64,000 bases of DNA, from NCBI GenBank assembly GCA_964651435.1, contig CAZYVU010000003.1, positions 1 through 64,000 on the forward strand, written 5' to 3'. The stretch is from CAZYVU01 sp964651435. GTDB taxonomy: Bacteria; Desulfobacterota; Syntrophorhabdia; Syntrophorhabdales; CAYQXL01. The position numbers and the translations under genes were made by a program. The notes under the pieces were generated by a model that worked only from the letters and a program-made list of their open reading frames with translations, did no database searches and was not told where the DNA came from. Of this stretch, positions 41,146 to 50,182 are shown piece by piece (positions within the stretch are counted from its first letter, which is position 1; each line of letters opens with the position of its first letter).

Positions 41146-41808
41146 ATGGAAGAAGCCGTACCCTTTGAATTCATGGAATGCGTGACCATTCTCAAGTCGA
41201 CAGGGAGGAAGGCACACAACCTTCGGGAGCTGCGGGAAACCATAGCCGACATAAGCGATGGAAGCCTCTTTCATCATACCTATCAGTATTTTCTGAAAGG
41301 GCACATCCTGGAGTACACAAACGATTTCGCCCACTGGGTTGGAGAGAGCCTTGAGGAGCGGGCCCTCTCGGAACGCCTCTCCAATATCGAACCGTTCGCC
41401 TACGAAGACCTTTCGCAGTTGAGGCAGGGGCTTTTGGCCTGTATTGACGATTACATGATCCATTTTCCCGAGCCGAGAGATGCCATGGTGGGAGACGAAT
41501 TCTTTTTCAACGAAACGGTATCCATTATTTTTCCCGCCGGTGTAAGGGCAAAAAATCTGGCCGAATTCCTTCTCGCCGTCCGATACGTTGATCCTGCCTG
41601 CATCTATTACCACTTTTATGAGGCAAGGATCCGCCACGGCAGGGACGACTTTTCCGTGTGGATCGATGGGCTTCCGGGGGACCGAATGCTGGCCGGCGCC
41701 ATACGGGCCATCGATCCCCTCATGCACAACCTTGAAGGGATCCGGGCCCGTATTGTGGAGACCGTCGAAGACAGCCTGCGGCGGGACATGGAGGCTATCA
41801 CGTCATGA
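41146..41808 (+). CDS. DUF5752-family protein
   Basis: This 220-residue soluble, mainly helical protein has the pattern of DUF5752: FEFMECVTILKSTG, SLFHHTYQYFLKG and DPACIYYHFYEARIR. Its function is unknown, but genes of this family occur repeatedly next to trehalose and glucosylglycerate synthesis genes, as here. The ATG at 41146 lies behind GGAGGGAACAG; the frame opens further upstream at 41116 without a ribosome binding site. Its stop overlaps the treT start (ATGA). Confidence 0.82.
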   Translation: MEEAVPFEFMECVTILKSTGRKAHNLRELRETIADISDGSLFHHTYQYFLKGHILEYTNDFAHWVGESLEERALSERLSNIEPFAYEDLSQLRQGLLACIDDYMIHFPEPRDAMVGDEFFFNETVSIIFPAGVRAKNLAEFLLAVRYVDPACIYYHFYEARIRHGRDDFSVWIDGLPGDRMLAGAIRAIDPLMHNLEGIRARIVETVEDSLRRDMEAITS

Positions 41809-43025
41809 TCAACGAATATTCAGGTATATCGCCCAAGGGTGACCTTGTTCTTCTCAAGAGGCTCGGCGACAGGATGGAAGGTAAGTCGTTTCTGCACATA
41901 AATTCCACAAAGGCAGGAGGCGGCGTCGCGGAGATACTGCACCGCATGCTGCCCATACTGAACGAGCTCGGGATAAGGGCGAGATGGGAGGTCATCGAGG
42001 GCGACGACCGGTTCTTCGACATTACAAAGAAGCTCCACAACGCCCTGCAGGGCAATCCGGAGAAGATCACGAAAGCCATGTGGGAGCACCATTTTGAGGT
42101 GAACAGAAAGAATGTGGGGGCCATAGGGATCGACGACGCCGACGCGGTCCTCATCCACGATCCCCAACCTGCACCCCTCATAGAGTTTCGGAGGTCGGGC
42201 CGATGGATATGGCGGTGTCACATCGACGTGTCGAGCCCGGTGCGGGAGGTTAGCGAAGGCCTGTTCCGGTATTGCGGGAAGTACGATGCCGCCGTGTTCT
42301 CCGTGGCCAGGTTTGCCAAGGCAATGGGCATCGATGAATTTATCATCCCGCCCTCCATCGACCCCCTGAGCGAAAAGAACGTAGACCTTTCGAGGAGCGA
42401 GATCGAGGAGACGCTGCAACAGTTCGGCATCCCCCCGGACAGGCCCATGGTGCTGCAGGTATCCCGCTTCGACCGCTTCAAGGACCCGACGGGTGTCATC
42501 GAGGCATTCCGGATCGCAAGAAAGTACAATGACTGCATTCTGGTCTTGGCGGGAAGCCCTGCAACCGACGACCCCGAGGGCGAGATGGTGTTGAACGAGG
42601 TGCGGAACTATGCCTCAAGCGATGACGACATCCACATCCTCCTTTTGCCCGCCTTCAGCGACAGGCACATTAACGCGCTCCAAAGGGCGGCAAGCGTGGT
42701 GCTTCAGAAATCGTTGAAGGAGGGCTTCGGCCTCACCGTTTCGGAGGCCATGTGGAAGGGCAGGCCCGTCATAGGCGGTGCCGTAGGGGGCATTCCCTTG
42801 CAGATTGTCCACGGCGTGACAGGTTTTCTTGTTCACTCCACGGAAGGAACGTCCTTCAGAATACGGCAGCTCCTCAACAATCCGGAGATGGCCCGAAGAA
42901 TGGGGGAGAGGGGAAGGGAGCACGTCCGGCAGAACTTTCTCATTACGCGGCAGATACGGGATTATCTCTCCGTGTGGTTCATATTGGAGGCGGGCGGTGG
43001 GGGTTCCCTGGGTTTGACCATATGA
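41805..43025 (+). CDS. treT: Trehalose glycosyltransferring synthase (GT4)
   Basis: This 406-residue GT-B enzyme joins a nucleotide-activated glucose to free glucose to give trehalose in one step. N-terminal SFLHINSTKAGGGVAEIL and WRCHIDVSSP, and C-terminal VLQVSRFDRFKDPTGVIEAF and KSLKEGFGLTVSEAMWKG, are characteristic of TreT. The donor is usually ADP- or UDP-glucose. It is linked by four-base overlaps to the DUF5752 gene before it and to otsA after it, so two trehalose routes are made from one transcript. Confidence 0.87.
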   Translation: MINEYSGISPKGDLVLLKRLGDRMEGKSFLHINSTKAGGGVAEILHRMLPILNELGIRARWEVIEGDDRFFDITKKLHNALQGNPEKITKAMWEHHFEVNRKNVGAIGIDDADAVLIHDPQPAPLIEFRRSGRWIWRCHIDVSSPVREVSEGLFRYCGKYDAAVFSVARFAKAMGIDEFIIPPSIDPLSEKNVDLSRSEIEETLQQFGIPPDRPMVLQVSRFDRFKDPTGVIEAFRIARKYNDCILVLAGSPATDDPEGEMVLNEVRNYASSDDDIHILLLPAFSDRHINALQRAASVVLQKSLKEGFGLTVSEAMWKGRPVIGGAVGGIPLQIVHGVTGFLVHSTEGTSFRIRQLLNNPEMARRMGERGREHVRQNFLITRQIRDYLSVWFILEAGGGGSLGLTI

Positions 43026-45271
43026 AGATCACCATCCGGCTCATCGTTTCGCTTATCTTTGTGGTGGCGCTGACGGCCCTCGTCTTCTCGCTGTACCAGG
43101 TCCGCAACGAAAAGAACCGCCTCGCCGGAGACGTTCAGAGGCGGGCACTCATACTGGCCGAAAGTCTCCGTGAATCGGTGACGCCTCTTATCCAGTCCAA
43201 CTCCGTAGCGAGGCTGAACCGGATCGTGGAAAGGTTTGGAAACAGAGAGAGGCTGAAGGGGGTGGCCGTTTTCGACGAGCTGGGAAATCTGCTGACTTCC
43301 ACGCTTCACCTGAGGCCCAAGATTGCCCAGCCCTTTCCTCAGGCAGTCAACTCCCTGCTGGAAAACCGCGCAATAGGCAGTTTCGTGACCGTAGACGGGC
43401 AAAAAATGTATGTCTACACAATCCCGCTCACCAGGGAGGACGACGGGCCCATCGGTGCGCTGACGACGTTTAACGACATATCGTACATCGACATTCGCCT
43501 TAGGGAGATCTGGAAGGACAACATCCTTCGCTTCCTCACCCTTGCCGTGCTCGTGGTGCTCAGCACCGTCCTGGTCGTCCGGTGGAGCATTACGGGGCCC
43601 ATTGCCCGGCTTGCAGAGTGGATGCGGGAGCTGAGGACCACAAAGGACGAGGTGCCGGACTCGGTGCTGCTTCCCAAGGGGGACGTGCTGAACCCCCTTA
43701 TCACCGAGGTCACCCAACTGGCAAAAACTTTGTCCATGGCGCGGGCGCGGGAAGAGGAGGTGCGGCTGCTGGTCAAGCCTGAATCCATCTGGACGTCGAG
43801 CAGTCTGAAGGAGTATATGCGGGCCGAGCTGGGGGGAAAGAAGCTCTTCCTTGTCTCCAACAGGGAGCCTTACATGCATGTCAGGGAGGGTGCCTCGTTT
43901 CGGTGCATCGTGCCTGCCGGCGGCCTTGTGACGGCCCTTGACCCCGTCATGAGGATCTGCGACGGGTTGTGGATTGCCCACGGCAGTGGAGAGGCGGACC
44001 GGGAATTCGTCGATGGCGCCGGAAAGGTGCGCGTGCCGCCGGACGAACCGTCGTACACGTTAAAACGGATATGGCTCACCAAGGAGGAAGAGGAGGGCTA
44101 CTACTACGGGTTTTCCAATGAGGGTCTCTGGCCCCTGTGCCACATAACTCACACGAGGCCGGTCTTCCGCCTCGAAGACTGGGTTTGTTACCAGAAGGTC
44201 AACGAGCTTTTTGCCGAGGCTCTTCTCAAGGAGATAGCGGACGAGGAAGGGCCCCTTGTGTTGATCCAGGACTATCACCTGGCGCTCCTTCCGTTCTTGG
44301 TGAAGCAGAAGCGGCCCGACGCCAAGGTCGCCCTTTTCTGGCACATCCCCTGGCCTAACCCCGAATCCTTCGGCATCTGCCCCTGGCGCCGGGAAATCCT
44401 CATCGGCATGCTCGGGGCGGACCTGCTCAGTTTCCACATACAATTTTTCTGCAACAACTTTCTTGACACCGTCGACAGGTTTCTGGAGTCGCAGATTGAC
44501 TGGGAGCAGTTCTCCGTCAACCGCCGGGGACATGCGACGCTGGTCAAGCCCTTCCCCATAAGCGTAAGTTACGACTACGCCAGGGAGGGGGAAGGTGTGC
44601 GGGGTGCCGACGGGGCAGAGCGCCGGCAAATCTTGAAGGATGCGGGCGTTAAGGCAAGGTATGTCGGTGTTGGCGTTGACCGCATCGACTACACGAAGGG
44701 TATACCGGAACGGTTCAGGGCCGTGGAAAGATTCCTGGAAAAGTACCCGCAGTTTGTAGGGCACTTTACCTTTATAGAGCTCGGGGCCCCCAGCAGGGAC
44801 CACATTCAGAAATACAGGGAGCTGATGTTCGAGGTGGACGAAGCGGTGGAGAGGATCAACAGGCGCTTTTCCACGCCGACCTGGAAGCCCATAGTCTACA
44901 TGAAGGCCCACCACAGCCACGAGGAGATAGACCGCTACTACAGGGCGTCGGACCTCTGCATGGTCACATCTCTCCACGACGGTATGAACCTGGTGGCCAA
45001 GGAGTTCGTCATCTCTCGTGGCGACAGCGACGGAGTCCTCATACTGAGTCAGTTTGCGGGCGCGTCCCGGGAGTTGAGGGATGCCGTTATCGTCAACCCC
45101 TACGACATCGAGGAGATGGCCGACGCAATCAAGCTTGCACTGACCCTCGAATCGGCTGAACGGTCCGAGCGCATGCAGAGAATGCGCACCATCGTCAAAG
45201 AGCACAACATTTACCGCTGGGCGGGAAAGCTCATAGCCCAGCTTGCCCGGGTCCGTCTGTCCGGCGAATGA
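43022..45271 (+). CDS. otsA: Trehalose-6-phosphate synthase fused to an N-terminal membrane sensor-like module
   Basis: The C-terminal 470 residues are a GT20 trehalose-6-phosphate synthase: KKLFLVSNREPY, PAGGLVTALDPVM, IQDYHLALLP, HIPWPNPE, GVDRIDYTKGIPERF and DGMNLVAKEFVISR are all present. Before it lie about 250 residues that OtsA normally lacks: a membrane helix at 5-25, an extracytoplasmic segment with GYEV-like sensor character to about 155, a second helix at 165-185 and a HAMP-like linker with coiled coil. The enzyme would thus be membrane-bound and might respond to an outside signal. The ATG at 43022 overlaps the treT stop. Confidence 0.9.
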   Translation: MKITIRLIVSLIFVVALTALVFSLYQVRNEKNRLAGDVQRRALILAESLRESVTPLIQSNSVARLNRIVERFGNRERLKGVAVFDELGNLLTSTLHLRPKIAQPFPQAVNSLLENRAIGSFVTVDGQKMYVYTIPLTREDDGPIGALTTFNDISYIDIRLREIWKDNILRFLTLAVLVVLSTVLVVRWSITGPIARLAEWMRELRTTKDEVPDSVLLPKGDVLNPLITEVTQLAKTLSMARAREEEVRLLVKPESIWTSSSLKEYMRAELGGKKLFLVSNREPYMHVREGASFRCIVPAGGLVTALDPVMRICDGLWIAHGSGEADREFVDGAGKVRVPPDEPSYTLKRIWLTKEEEEGYYYGFSNEGLWPLCHITHTRPVFRLEDWVCYQKVNELFAEALLKEIADEEGPLVLIQDYHLALLPFLVKQKRPDAKVALFWHIPWPNPESFGICPWRREILIGMLGADLLSFHIQFFCNNFLDTVDRFLESQIDWEQFSVNRRGHATLVKPFPISVSYDYAREGEGVRGADGAERRQILKDAGVKARYVGVGVDRIDYTKGIPERFRAVERFLEKYPQFVGHFTFIELGAPSRDHIQKYRELMFEVDEAVERINRRFSTPTWKPIVYMKAHHSHEEIDRYYRASDLCMVTSLHDGMNLVAKEFVISRGDSDGVLILSQFAGASRELRDAVIVNPYDIEEMADAIKLALTLESAERSERMQRMRTIVKEHNIYRWAGKLIAQLARVRLSGE

Positions 45272-45301
45272 CGGAGCCCCGGGAAGGACGGGATTGGGAA
45301 G

Positions 45302-46084
45302 GTGGTGCCACGGTATGTTTTCGAAAACGGGGGTCCCAGGCTGGAACGGAGGGGCTCCGGTCTATTCCTCTTTGTTGATTTTGACGGCACCCTCGTCCCT
45401 ATCGGCGATGATCCCGCCGCCTGTCACATATCTCCCCATGTGAAGGAGCAGCTCAGGCGGATTGCATCGTCCCCGAGGGCGCGCGTGGCCGTCCTGAGCG
45501 GAAGAACGATGGTTGATGTGAGGGAGAGGATCGGCCTTCGGCACATTTTTTACGGGGGCAACCATGGTCTGGAAATTTCGGGACCCCGCATCAGATTCAC
45601 TCACCCCGGCGCCCGGTCGTCGGGGCATCTGCTCAATGCCATCATCGGCCGGATAGAGGAAGGCATCCGGAATATTCCAGGCGCGCTGCTGGAAAGAAAA
45701 AGGTTCGGCTTTGCGCTGCACTACCGGATGGCCGACAGAGAGGGGGCGCGGCGCATAAGAGAGGTTTTCCGTGGTGCCACCGCCGGCCACAGAGGCGAGG
45801 GGGCCTTTGCCGTGCTGAGAGGCAAGAAGGTGCTCGAGCTGGCGCCGGCTGTTTCGTGGGATAAGGGCCGGGCTGCCCTGTTTCTCTTGGGGCGCGTCGA
45901 GGGTGACTATGAGCCCGTGTATATCGGAGACGACCTGACGGACGAGACGGCATTTCAGGCGCTGGGGGACAAGGGTGTGACGGTGAGGATCGGAAGGTCT
46001 CAAAAGACAGCGGCAGGGTACTACCTCAGGGGGCAGCGTGAGACGTCCCCGTTTCTTGAGCACCTTGCCATGCTCATCGCCTGA
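45302..46084 (+). CDS. otsB: Trehalose-6-phosphate phosphatase
   Basis: This 260-residue HAD enzyme removes phosphate from the OtsA product. Motif I is FVDFDGTLVPI, motif II LSGRTMVDV and the late motif YIGDDLTDETAF; GGNHGLEI is the trehalose-phosphatase-specific loop. I take the GTG at 45302 as start, behind GGGAAG; a GTG one codon later is equally possible. It lies 30 bp after otsA in the same operon. Confidence 0.93.
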   Translation: MVPRYVFENGGPRLERRGSGLFLFVDFDGTLVPIGDDPAACHISPHVKEQLRRIASSPRARVAVLSGRTMVDVRERIGLRHIFYGGNHGLEISGPRIRFTHPGARSSGHLLNAIIGRIEEGIRNIPGALLERKRFGFALHYRMADREGARRIREVFRGATAGHRGEGAFAVLRGKKVLELAPAVSWDKGRAALFLLGRVEGDYEPVYIGDDLTDETAFQALGDKGVTVRIGRSQKTAAGYYLRGQRETSPFLEHLAMLIA

Positions 46085-46099
46085 GGGGGTGGCCCGGCC

Positions 46100-47371
46100 G
46101 TGAAAGGTTTTGCCGGCAGTGGCAGAGTCGACAGCTATATAGAATCATTAGGTGACGCTGAAATCGTCGTCGGCATCCCGAGCTACAACAATGCCCGGAC
46201 CATCGGCCACGTCGTCAGGGCCGTTCAGGCGGGGTTTGCAAAATATTTCCCCGACAGGAAGGCCGTCCTCGTCAACTCCGATGGAGGATCCTCGGATGGA
46301 ACGACGGACGTTGTGCACGAGGCCGCAATCGACGACTTCCGGTCCATTCTGCTGTCCCATACGATCAATCCCTTCGTCAAGATCGCAACCCCCTACCACG
46401 GAATTCCCGGCAAGGGAAGCGCCTTCCGGACTATTTTCGCCATAGCGCGGAGGCTTAACGCCAAGGCCTGTGCCGTTGTGGACTCCGACTTGCGAAGCAT
46501 AACGCCCGAGTGGATCGAGCTCCTTATCAAGCCCGTTCTGGAGGGAGAGTTCGATTATGTGGCGCCCTTGTACCAGCGGTACAAGTACGACGGCACGATC
46601 ACGAACAGCATCGTATATCCACTCACGAGGGCCCTCTACGGCAGGCGCGTCAGGCAGCCCATAGGCGGTGATTTCGGGTTTTCGGGAGACCTCGCCGGGC
46701 TTTACCTGGCGCAGGACGTCTGGGCCACCGATGTGGCGCGATACGGCATAGACGTCTGGATGACGACAACGGCCATTGCCAAAGGTTTTCGCGTATGCCA
46801 GGCCTACCTGGGAGCAAAGATTCACGACCCGAAGGATCCGGGCACAGATCTAAGCACCATGCTCTGTCAGGTGGTGGGGGCGACCTTTGATCTCCTGGAG
46901 ACGTACGGGCACGTGTGGATCGATGTGAAGGAATCGCAGGACGTGCCCACCCTCGGTTTCCACTACGATGTGGGGTTAGAGCCTGTTCCGGTAAATGTGG
47001 AGCGCATGGTTGAGCGGTTCCGCCTCGGTGCGGAAACCCTCGGTGAGTTCTGGGGCCGGATTCTACCTGCAGGGATTGTCGACTTTGTATCCGGCCTTGC
47101 CCGAAAGGATATGGGCTCCTTTCACTTCCCCGACGATGTCTGGTCGGAGATCGTCTATCTTTTCGGCCTTGCATACAACCACAGGGTGGTGCACCGGGAG
47201 CATCTGCTCAAGTCCCTTACCCCCCTCTACGTGGGCAGGACCGCTTCTTTTATAATCGACGTCGCCGACAGCGATTCTTCGGCAGTTGAAGAGAAGATCG
47301 AAGGGCTTTGCCGCTCCTTCGAGGCCAACAAAAGGCTGCTTCTCGAATCATGGGAGAGCAGAAGGGGGTGA
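46100..47371 (+). CDS. GT2/GT78-like glycosyltransferase (mannosylglycerate synthase-like)
   Basis: This 423-residue protein has a family 2 GT-A domain: VVGIPSYNNARTIGHVV, the nucleotide-binding SDGGSSDGT, the acceptor-site HGIPGKGSAF and the metal-binding VVDSDLRSI. It then has a long C-terminal region with PIGGDFGFSGDLA and GIDVWMTTTAIA, as in mannosylglycerate synthases and glucosylglycerate synthases. Direct synthesis of a glycosylglycerate is a fair guess. It follows otsB by 15 bp and precedes an MscS-type gene by 4 bp. Confidence 0.75.
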   Translation: MKGFAGSGRVDSYIESLGDAEIVVGIPSYNNARTIGHVVRAVQAGFAKYFPDRKAVLVNSDGGSSDGTTDVVHEAAIDDFRSILLSHTINPFVKIATPYHGIPGKGSAFRTIFAIARRLNAKACAVVDSDLRSITPEWIELLIKPVLEGEFDYVAPLYQRYKYDGTITNSIVYPLTRALYGRRVRQPIGGDFGFSGDLAGLYLAQDVWATDVARYGIDVWMTTTAIAKGFRVCQAYLGAKIHDPKDPGTDLSTMLCQVVGATFDLLETYGHVWIDVKESQDVPTLGFHYDVGLEPVPVNVERMVERFRLGAETLGEFWGRILPAGIVDFVSGLARKDMGSFHFPDDVWSEIVYLFGLAYNHRVVHREHLLKSLTPLYVGRTASFIIDVADSDSSAVEEKIEGLCRSFEANKRLLLESWESRRG

Positions 47372-47375
47372 ACCC

Positions 47376-48080
47376 GTGAACATCATCAACCGACTCATTA
47401 TCGATCCGTTTGATACGTGGTGCCAGCGATTTATCGAGTTCTGGCCCAGCCTGCTTACAGCTTTTGTTATCGTTGCCGGCGGTGTCCTCTTCGCCTGGTT
47501 GGCAAACGCTCTCGTGTCCAAGGTCCTCAAGGCCTTAGGCATAGACGCCGTTTCCGAGCGCTCCGGGTTTCAGGAGCTTCTTTCCCGAAGCGGGGTCCGC
47601 TCTCCCCTGTCCCGCCTCGTAGCCCGGATCGTCCGCTGGGTCCTCGTTGTCACCTTTTCCATCATTGCCCTGCAGACGCTACGCATACCGACGGTGGAAC
47701 GGCTTATTGAGCGGTTTTTCCTCTACCTTCCCCAGGTTTTCCTGGCGGCGCTTATCCTTCTGGTCGGCTACCTCCTGGGAAACTTTCTTGGCCGGGCCCT
47801 CCTCATTGCGTCGGTCAACGCCGGGTACCGCAGGGCCACTGCGATAGGCCGGTTTGCCAAGTTTGCCGTCATTGCCATAGCCTCCACAATGTCCCTGGAG
47901 CAGCTCGGCGTGGGCAAGGACACGGTCCTTCTCGTTTTCGGCATACTCTTCGGTGGCGTCGTTTTTGCTCTGGCCCTGGCCTTTGGGCTTGGAGGGCGGG
48001 ATGCGGCCCGCCGGTATTTGGAAGAAAAGATGAACGGCGGAAGAAAGGATGACGAGGATGACGAAATGGACTACCTCTGA
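47376..48080 (+). CDS. Mechanosensitive-channel-related membrane protein (conserved TM-helix repeats)
   Basis: This 234-residue protein has about five membrane helices including two copies of the conserved TM-helix repeat (LLTAFVIVAGGVLFAWLAN and VFLAALILLVGYLLGNFLG) found in small MscS-related proteins. It lacks the large cytoplasmic MscS vestibule and ends in an acidic tail. Its GTG start at 47376 is 4 bp after the glycosyltransferase stop, so it belongs to the solute operon. A role in osmotic down-shock or solute release fits the neighbours but is unproven. Confidence 0.8.
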   Translation: MNIINRLIIDPFDTWCQRFIEFWPSLLTAFVIVAGGVLFAWLANALVSKVLKALGIDAVSERSGFQELLSRSGVRSPLSRLVARIVRWVLVVTFSIIALQTLRIPTVERLIERFFLYLPQVFLAALILLVGYLLGNFLGRALLIASVNAGYRRATAIGRFAKFAVIAIASTMSLEQLGVGKDTVLLVFGILFGGVVFALALAFGLGGRDAARRYLEEKMNGGRKDDEDDEMDYL

Positions 48081-48100
48081 CCTCACCTGTTAGCCAATCC

Positions 48101-48128
48101 TTGACAAATGGTTAACAAGTGCTAAGAG
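48101..48128 (+). promoter_or_regulatory. Possible promoter of the usp gene
   Basis: TTGACA (48101-48106) and TAAGAG (48123-48128) are 16 bp apart, 61 bp before the universal stress protein ATG. The -10 box is a weak match. Confidence 0.4.
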
Positions 48129-48189
48129 GAGAGAAGAGGGGTATGCGACCTGTTTAAAAAGGTCAGCAACCCTCAAAGGAGGTGCGATC

Positions 48190-49098
48190 ATGCTTAAACC
48201 GACAAGGATTCTCGTACCAACCGATTTCACTTCCTATTCCGAGAAGGCCCTGAGGCAGGCCCTCGTTATTGCCGCCGAATACGGTGCCGAGGTGCACGTA
48301 CTGCACGTGGTTCACGAAAGGATACATGGTGTTCTCTTTGACGACTACGCCGACATCTCCGTGACGGAAGGGGCCATAAAGAATCTGGAAAAGGGCCTTG
48401 CGGTGAAGGCCAAGGTGCGTATTCAGAAGCAAATCAGGAAATTTCCGGAGGCCAAGAGCATAGAGGTCCACGAGCTTGTGACGAGCGGTATACCCTATGA
48501 GGAGATCGTCGGGCAGCAGAAGAAACTGGGTGCCGATCTCGTTGTCATATCGTCGCTCGGCCATTCGGCAATAGGCAGGTACCTCATCGGCAGCGTGGCG
48601 CGCAACGTTCTTAAGGGGGCCTCCTGCCCGGTGCTGCTGACGAAGGACGTTTTCATGTCCAAACCGGGCAGAATTCTTGTTCCGACGGATTTTTCCACTT
48701 ACTCGGACCATGCCCTCAAGCAGGGGTTGGATATCGCCAGGCAGTATGGCTCAAAACTCTTTCTCCTCCATGTGCTTCCGGACATGTGGCAGTACGCCGT
48801 AGAGTATGCGGTAGCCCAGGAAACGATACGGGCCGCCGAGATACAGTCCGAGGAGAGCGGGCTGGCAAGGATGAACGCCCAGCTCGGCCGGTTCGGTCAA
48901 CCGAAGGGGGTGGATGTAACGGCTGTCCTGTCAAAGGGGCTGGTCTATGAAACGATACTTGAGGAGGTGCGGCAGAGGGAGATCGACCTGGTCGTTATCG
49001 CCTCCTTAGGCCGGTCCGGCATAGCGAAGTACCTCATCGGAAGCGTAGCCCGGAATGTGCTCAAAGGGGCCGAATGCCCCGTGCTTATTACCCGGTAG
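48190..49098 (+). CDS. Tandem universal stress protein
   Basis: This 302-residue protein has two UspA domains, residues about 1-150 and 156-302. Both start KPxRILVPTDFxxYS and end with GSVARNVLKGAxCPVLxT, the ATP-binding G-2x-G-9x-G(S/T) loop region. Double Usp proteins are common in anaerobes and respond to starvation, osmotic or other stress. It stands alone after the compatible-solute operon with AAAGGAGG ahead of its ATG. Confidence 0.93.
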   Translation: MLKPTRILVPTDFTSYSEKALRQALVIAAEYGAEVHVLHVVHERIHGVLFDDYADISVTEGAIKNLEKGLAVKAKVRIQKQIRKFPEAKSIEVHELVTSGIPYEEIVGQQKKLGADLVVISSLGHSAIGRYLIGSVARNVLKGASCPVLLTKDVFMSKPGRILVPTDFSTYSDHALKQGLDIARQYGSKLFLLHVLPDMWQYAVEYAVAQETIRAAEIQSEESGLARMNAQLGRFGQPKGVDVTAVLSKGLVYETILEEVRQREIDLVVIASLGRSGIAKYLIGSVARNVLKGAECPVLITR

Positions 49099-49110
49099 GC
49101 CTCTGCTGCC

Positions 49111-49140
49111 TTGACAACGGTGTCGCCAAACCCTTATACT
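49111..49140 (+). promoter_or_regulatory. Possible promoter for the hexapeptide-protein operon
   Basis: TTGACA (49111-49116) and TATACT (49135-49140) are 18 bp apart, giving a leader of about 62 nt to the GTG at 49210. Confidence 0.55.
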
Positions 49141-49209
49141 GGAAAGATTTTCTACCCGGCCAGGGCAGCGGACGGGTAGGGGCACATCGAGACATACGGG
49201 AGAACCTCC

Positions 49210-49761
49210 GTGCTCTATACCTTTGACGGCAAAACGCCGAAAGTGGGGCAACATTCCTACGTAAGCCCTCATGCCCTTGTGGTGGGTGACGTTGAAATCG
49301 GTCATTCCTGCTACGTGGGCCACGGCGCCATCCTGAGGGGCGACTACGGCCGCATCGAGATCGGCGCAGGGACGGCCGTCGAGGAAGGGGTGGTCATCCA
49401 CGCGCCCCCGGGCCAAGTCTGCATCATCGGCGAAAGGGTCACGGTGGGCCACGGCGCCATCATCCATTCGGCCCGCATAGGTAATTCGGCGGTTGTGGGC
49501 ATGGGTGCCATTCTGAGCCTCTTTGCGGAGGTCGGAGACGATGCCATTATCGCCGAAGGGTCTGTTGTTAAGATGCGCCAGGTTATTCCTGCCGGGCTTG
49601 TTGCGGCGGGGAGCCCGGCAAGGGCCTTGCGAAAGGTCGAGGAGAGGGACCGGGAGCATTGGGCAGCGGCCAAAGTGCTGTACATAAATCTGGCGCGCAA
49701 GTACCTCGACCTGGGTATGCAGGAGGTCCCCGATCCTGCCCCTGGTGGCCGCAATGAATAA
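49210..49761 (+). CDS. Gamma-carbonic anhydrase-like hexapeptide-repeat protein
   Basis: This 183-residue protein has the left-handed beta-helix repeats of the gamma-carbonic anhydrase/PaaY family, for example VVGDVEIGHSCYVGHGAIL. Zinc-ligand histidines fit VVIHAP, TVGHGAIIH and the surrounding turns. Members hydrate CO2 or assist acyl-CoA metabolism; activity cannot be told from sequence. It starts at GTG 49210 behind GGGAGAACC and overlaps the cupin gene by 8 bases. Confidence 0.85.
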   Translation: MLYTFDGKTPKVGQHSYVSPHALVVGDVEIGHSCYVGHGAILRGDYGRIEIGAGTAVEEGVVIHAPPGQVCIIGERVTVGHGAIIHSARIGNSAVVGMGAILSLFAEVGDDAIIAEGSVVKMRQVIPAGLVAAGSPARALRKVEERDREHWAAAKVLYINLARKYLDLGMQEVPDPAPGGRNE

Positions 49762-50170
49762 GCTGTCGGTAGAATCCCTGCCTGAGACGAAAGCCATGCC
49801 CGGAGCCAAGCGATGGCTTGAGGAAAAGGGTGAGTTTGTTCAGATTTCGCACCGGGAGGATATCCGCCACCTCGCTTTTTTCGAATTGAAGAAGGGCTTC
49901 TGGAGAGGAAGCCACGTTCACCGGAAAAAGAGGGAGGTCTTTTATGTGCTTCGTGGGCTCATGAAGGGCGTTTTTATCGATCTGGCAACGGGGGAGCAGG
50001 CGGAGAGGCTCTTGGAAAAGGGTACAAAGGTTTCCATGGAGCCGGGCTTGGCCCATATCCTTTACGGGATCGAAGATACCCATGTAGTCGAATACGGCTC
50101 CGAGTATTACGATGAACAGGATGCCGTCGCCGTCGACTTTTCGGCCCCCGGCCTGCGAAGAGAGGATTGA
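49754..50170 (+). CDS. Cupin-domain protein
   Basis: A 138-residue single-domain cupin resembling the WxcM/FdtA-like or RmlC-like fold: GSHVHRKKREVFYVLRG is the first cupin motif with metal-binding His/Glu, followed by LEKGTKVSMEPGLAHILYG. It may bind a sugar or small ligand; the function is unknown. The ATG at 49754 overlaps the end of the hexapeptide gene. Confidence 0.75.
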   Translation: MNKLSVESLPETKAMPGAKRWLEEKGEFVQISHREDIRHLAFFELKKGFWRGSHVHRKKREVFYVLRGLMKGVFIDLATGEQAERLLEKGTKVSMEPGLAHILYGIEDTHVVEYGSEYYDEQDAVAVDFSAPGLRRED

Positions 50171-50182
50171 AGGAAGGCGACT

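Noticed and set aside
40123..41727. Long minus-strand ORF of 534 codons
   Set aside because: It lies opposite the GT81-type and DUF5752 genes, has no family motifs, and its composition is that of an antisense shadow in GC-rich coding DNA.
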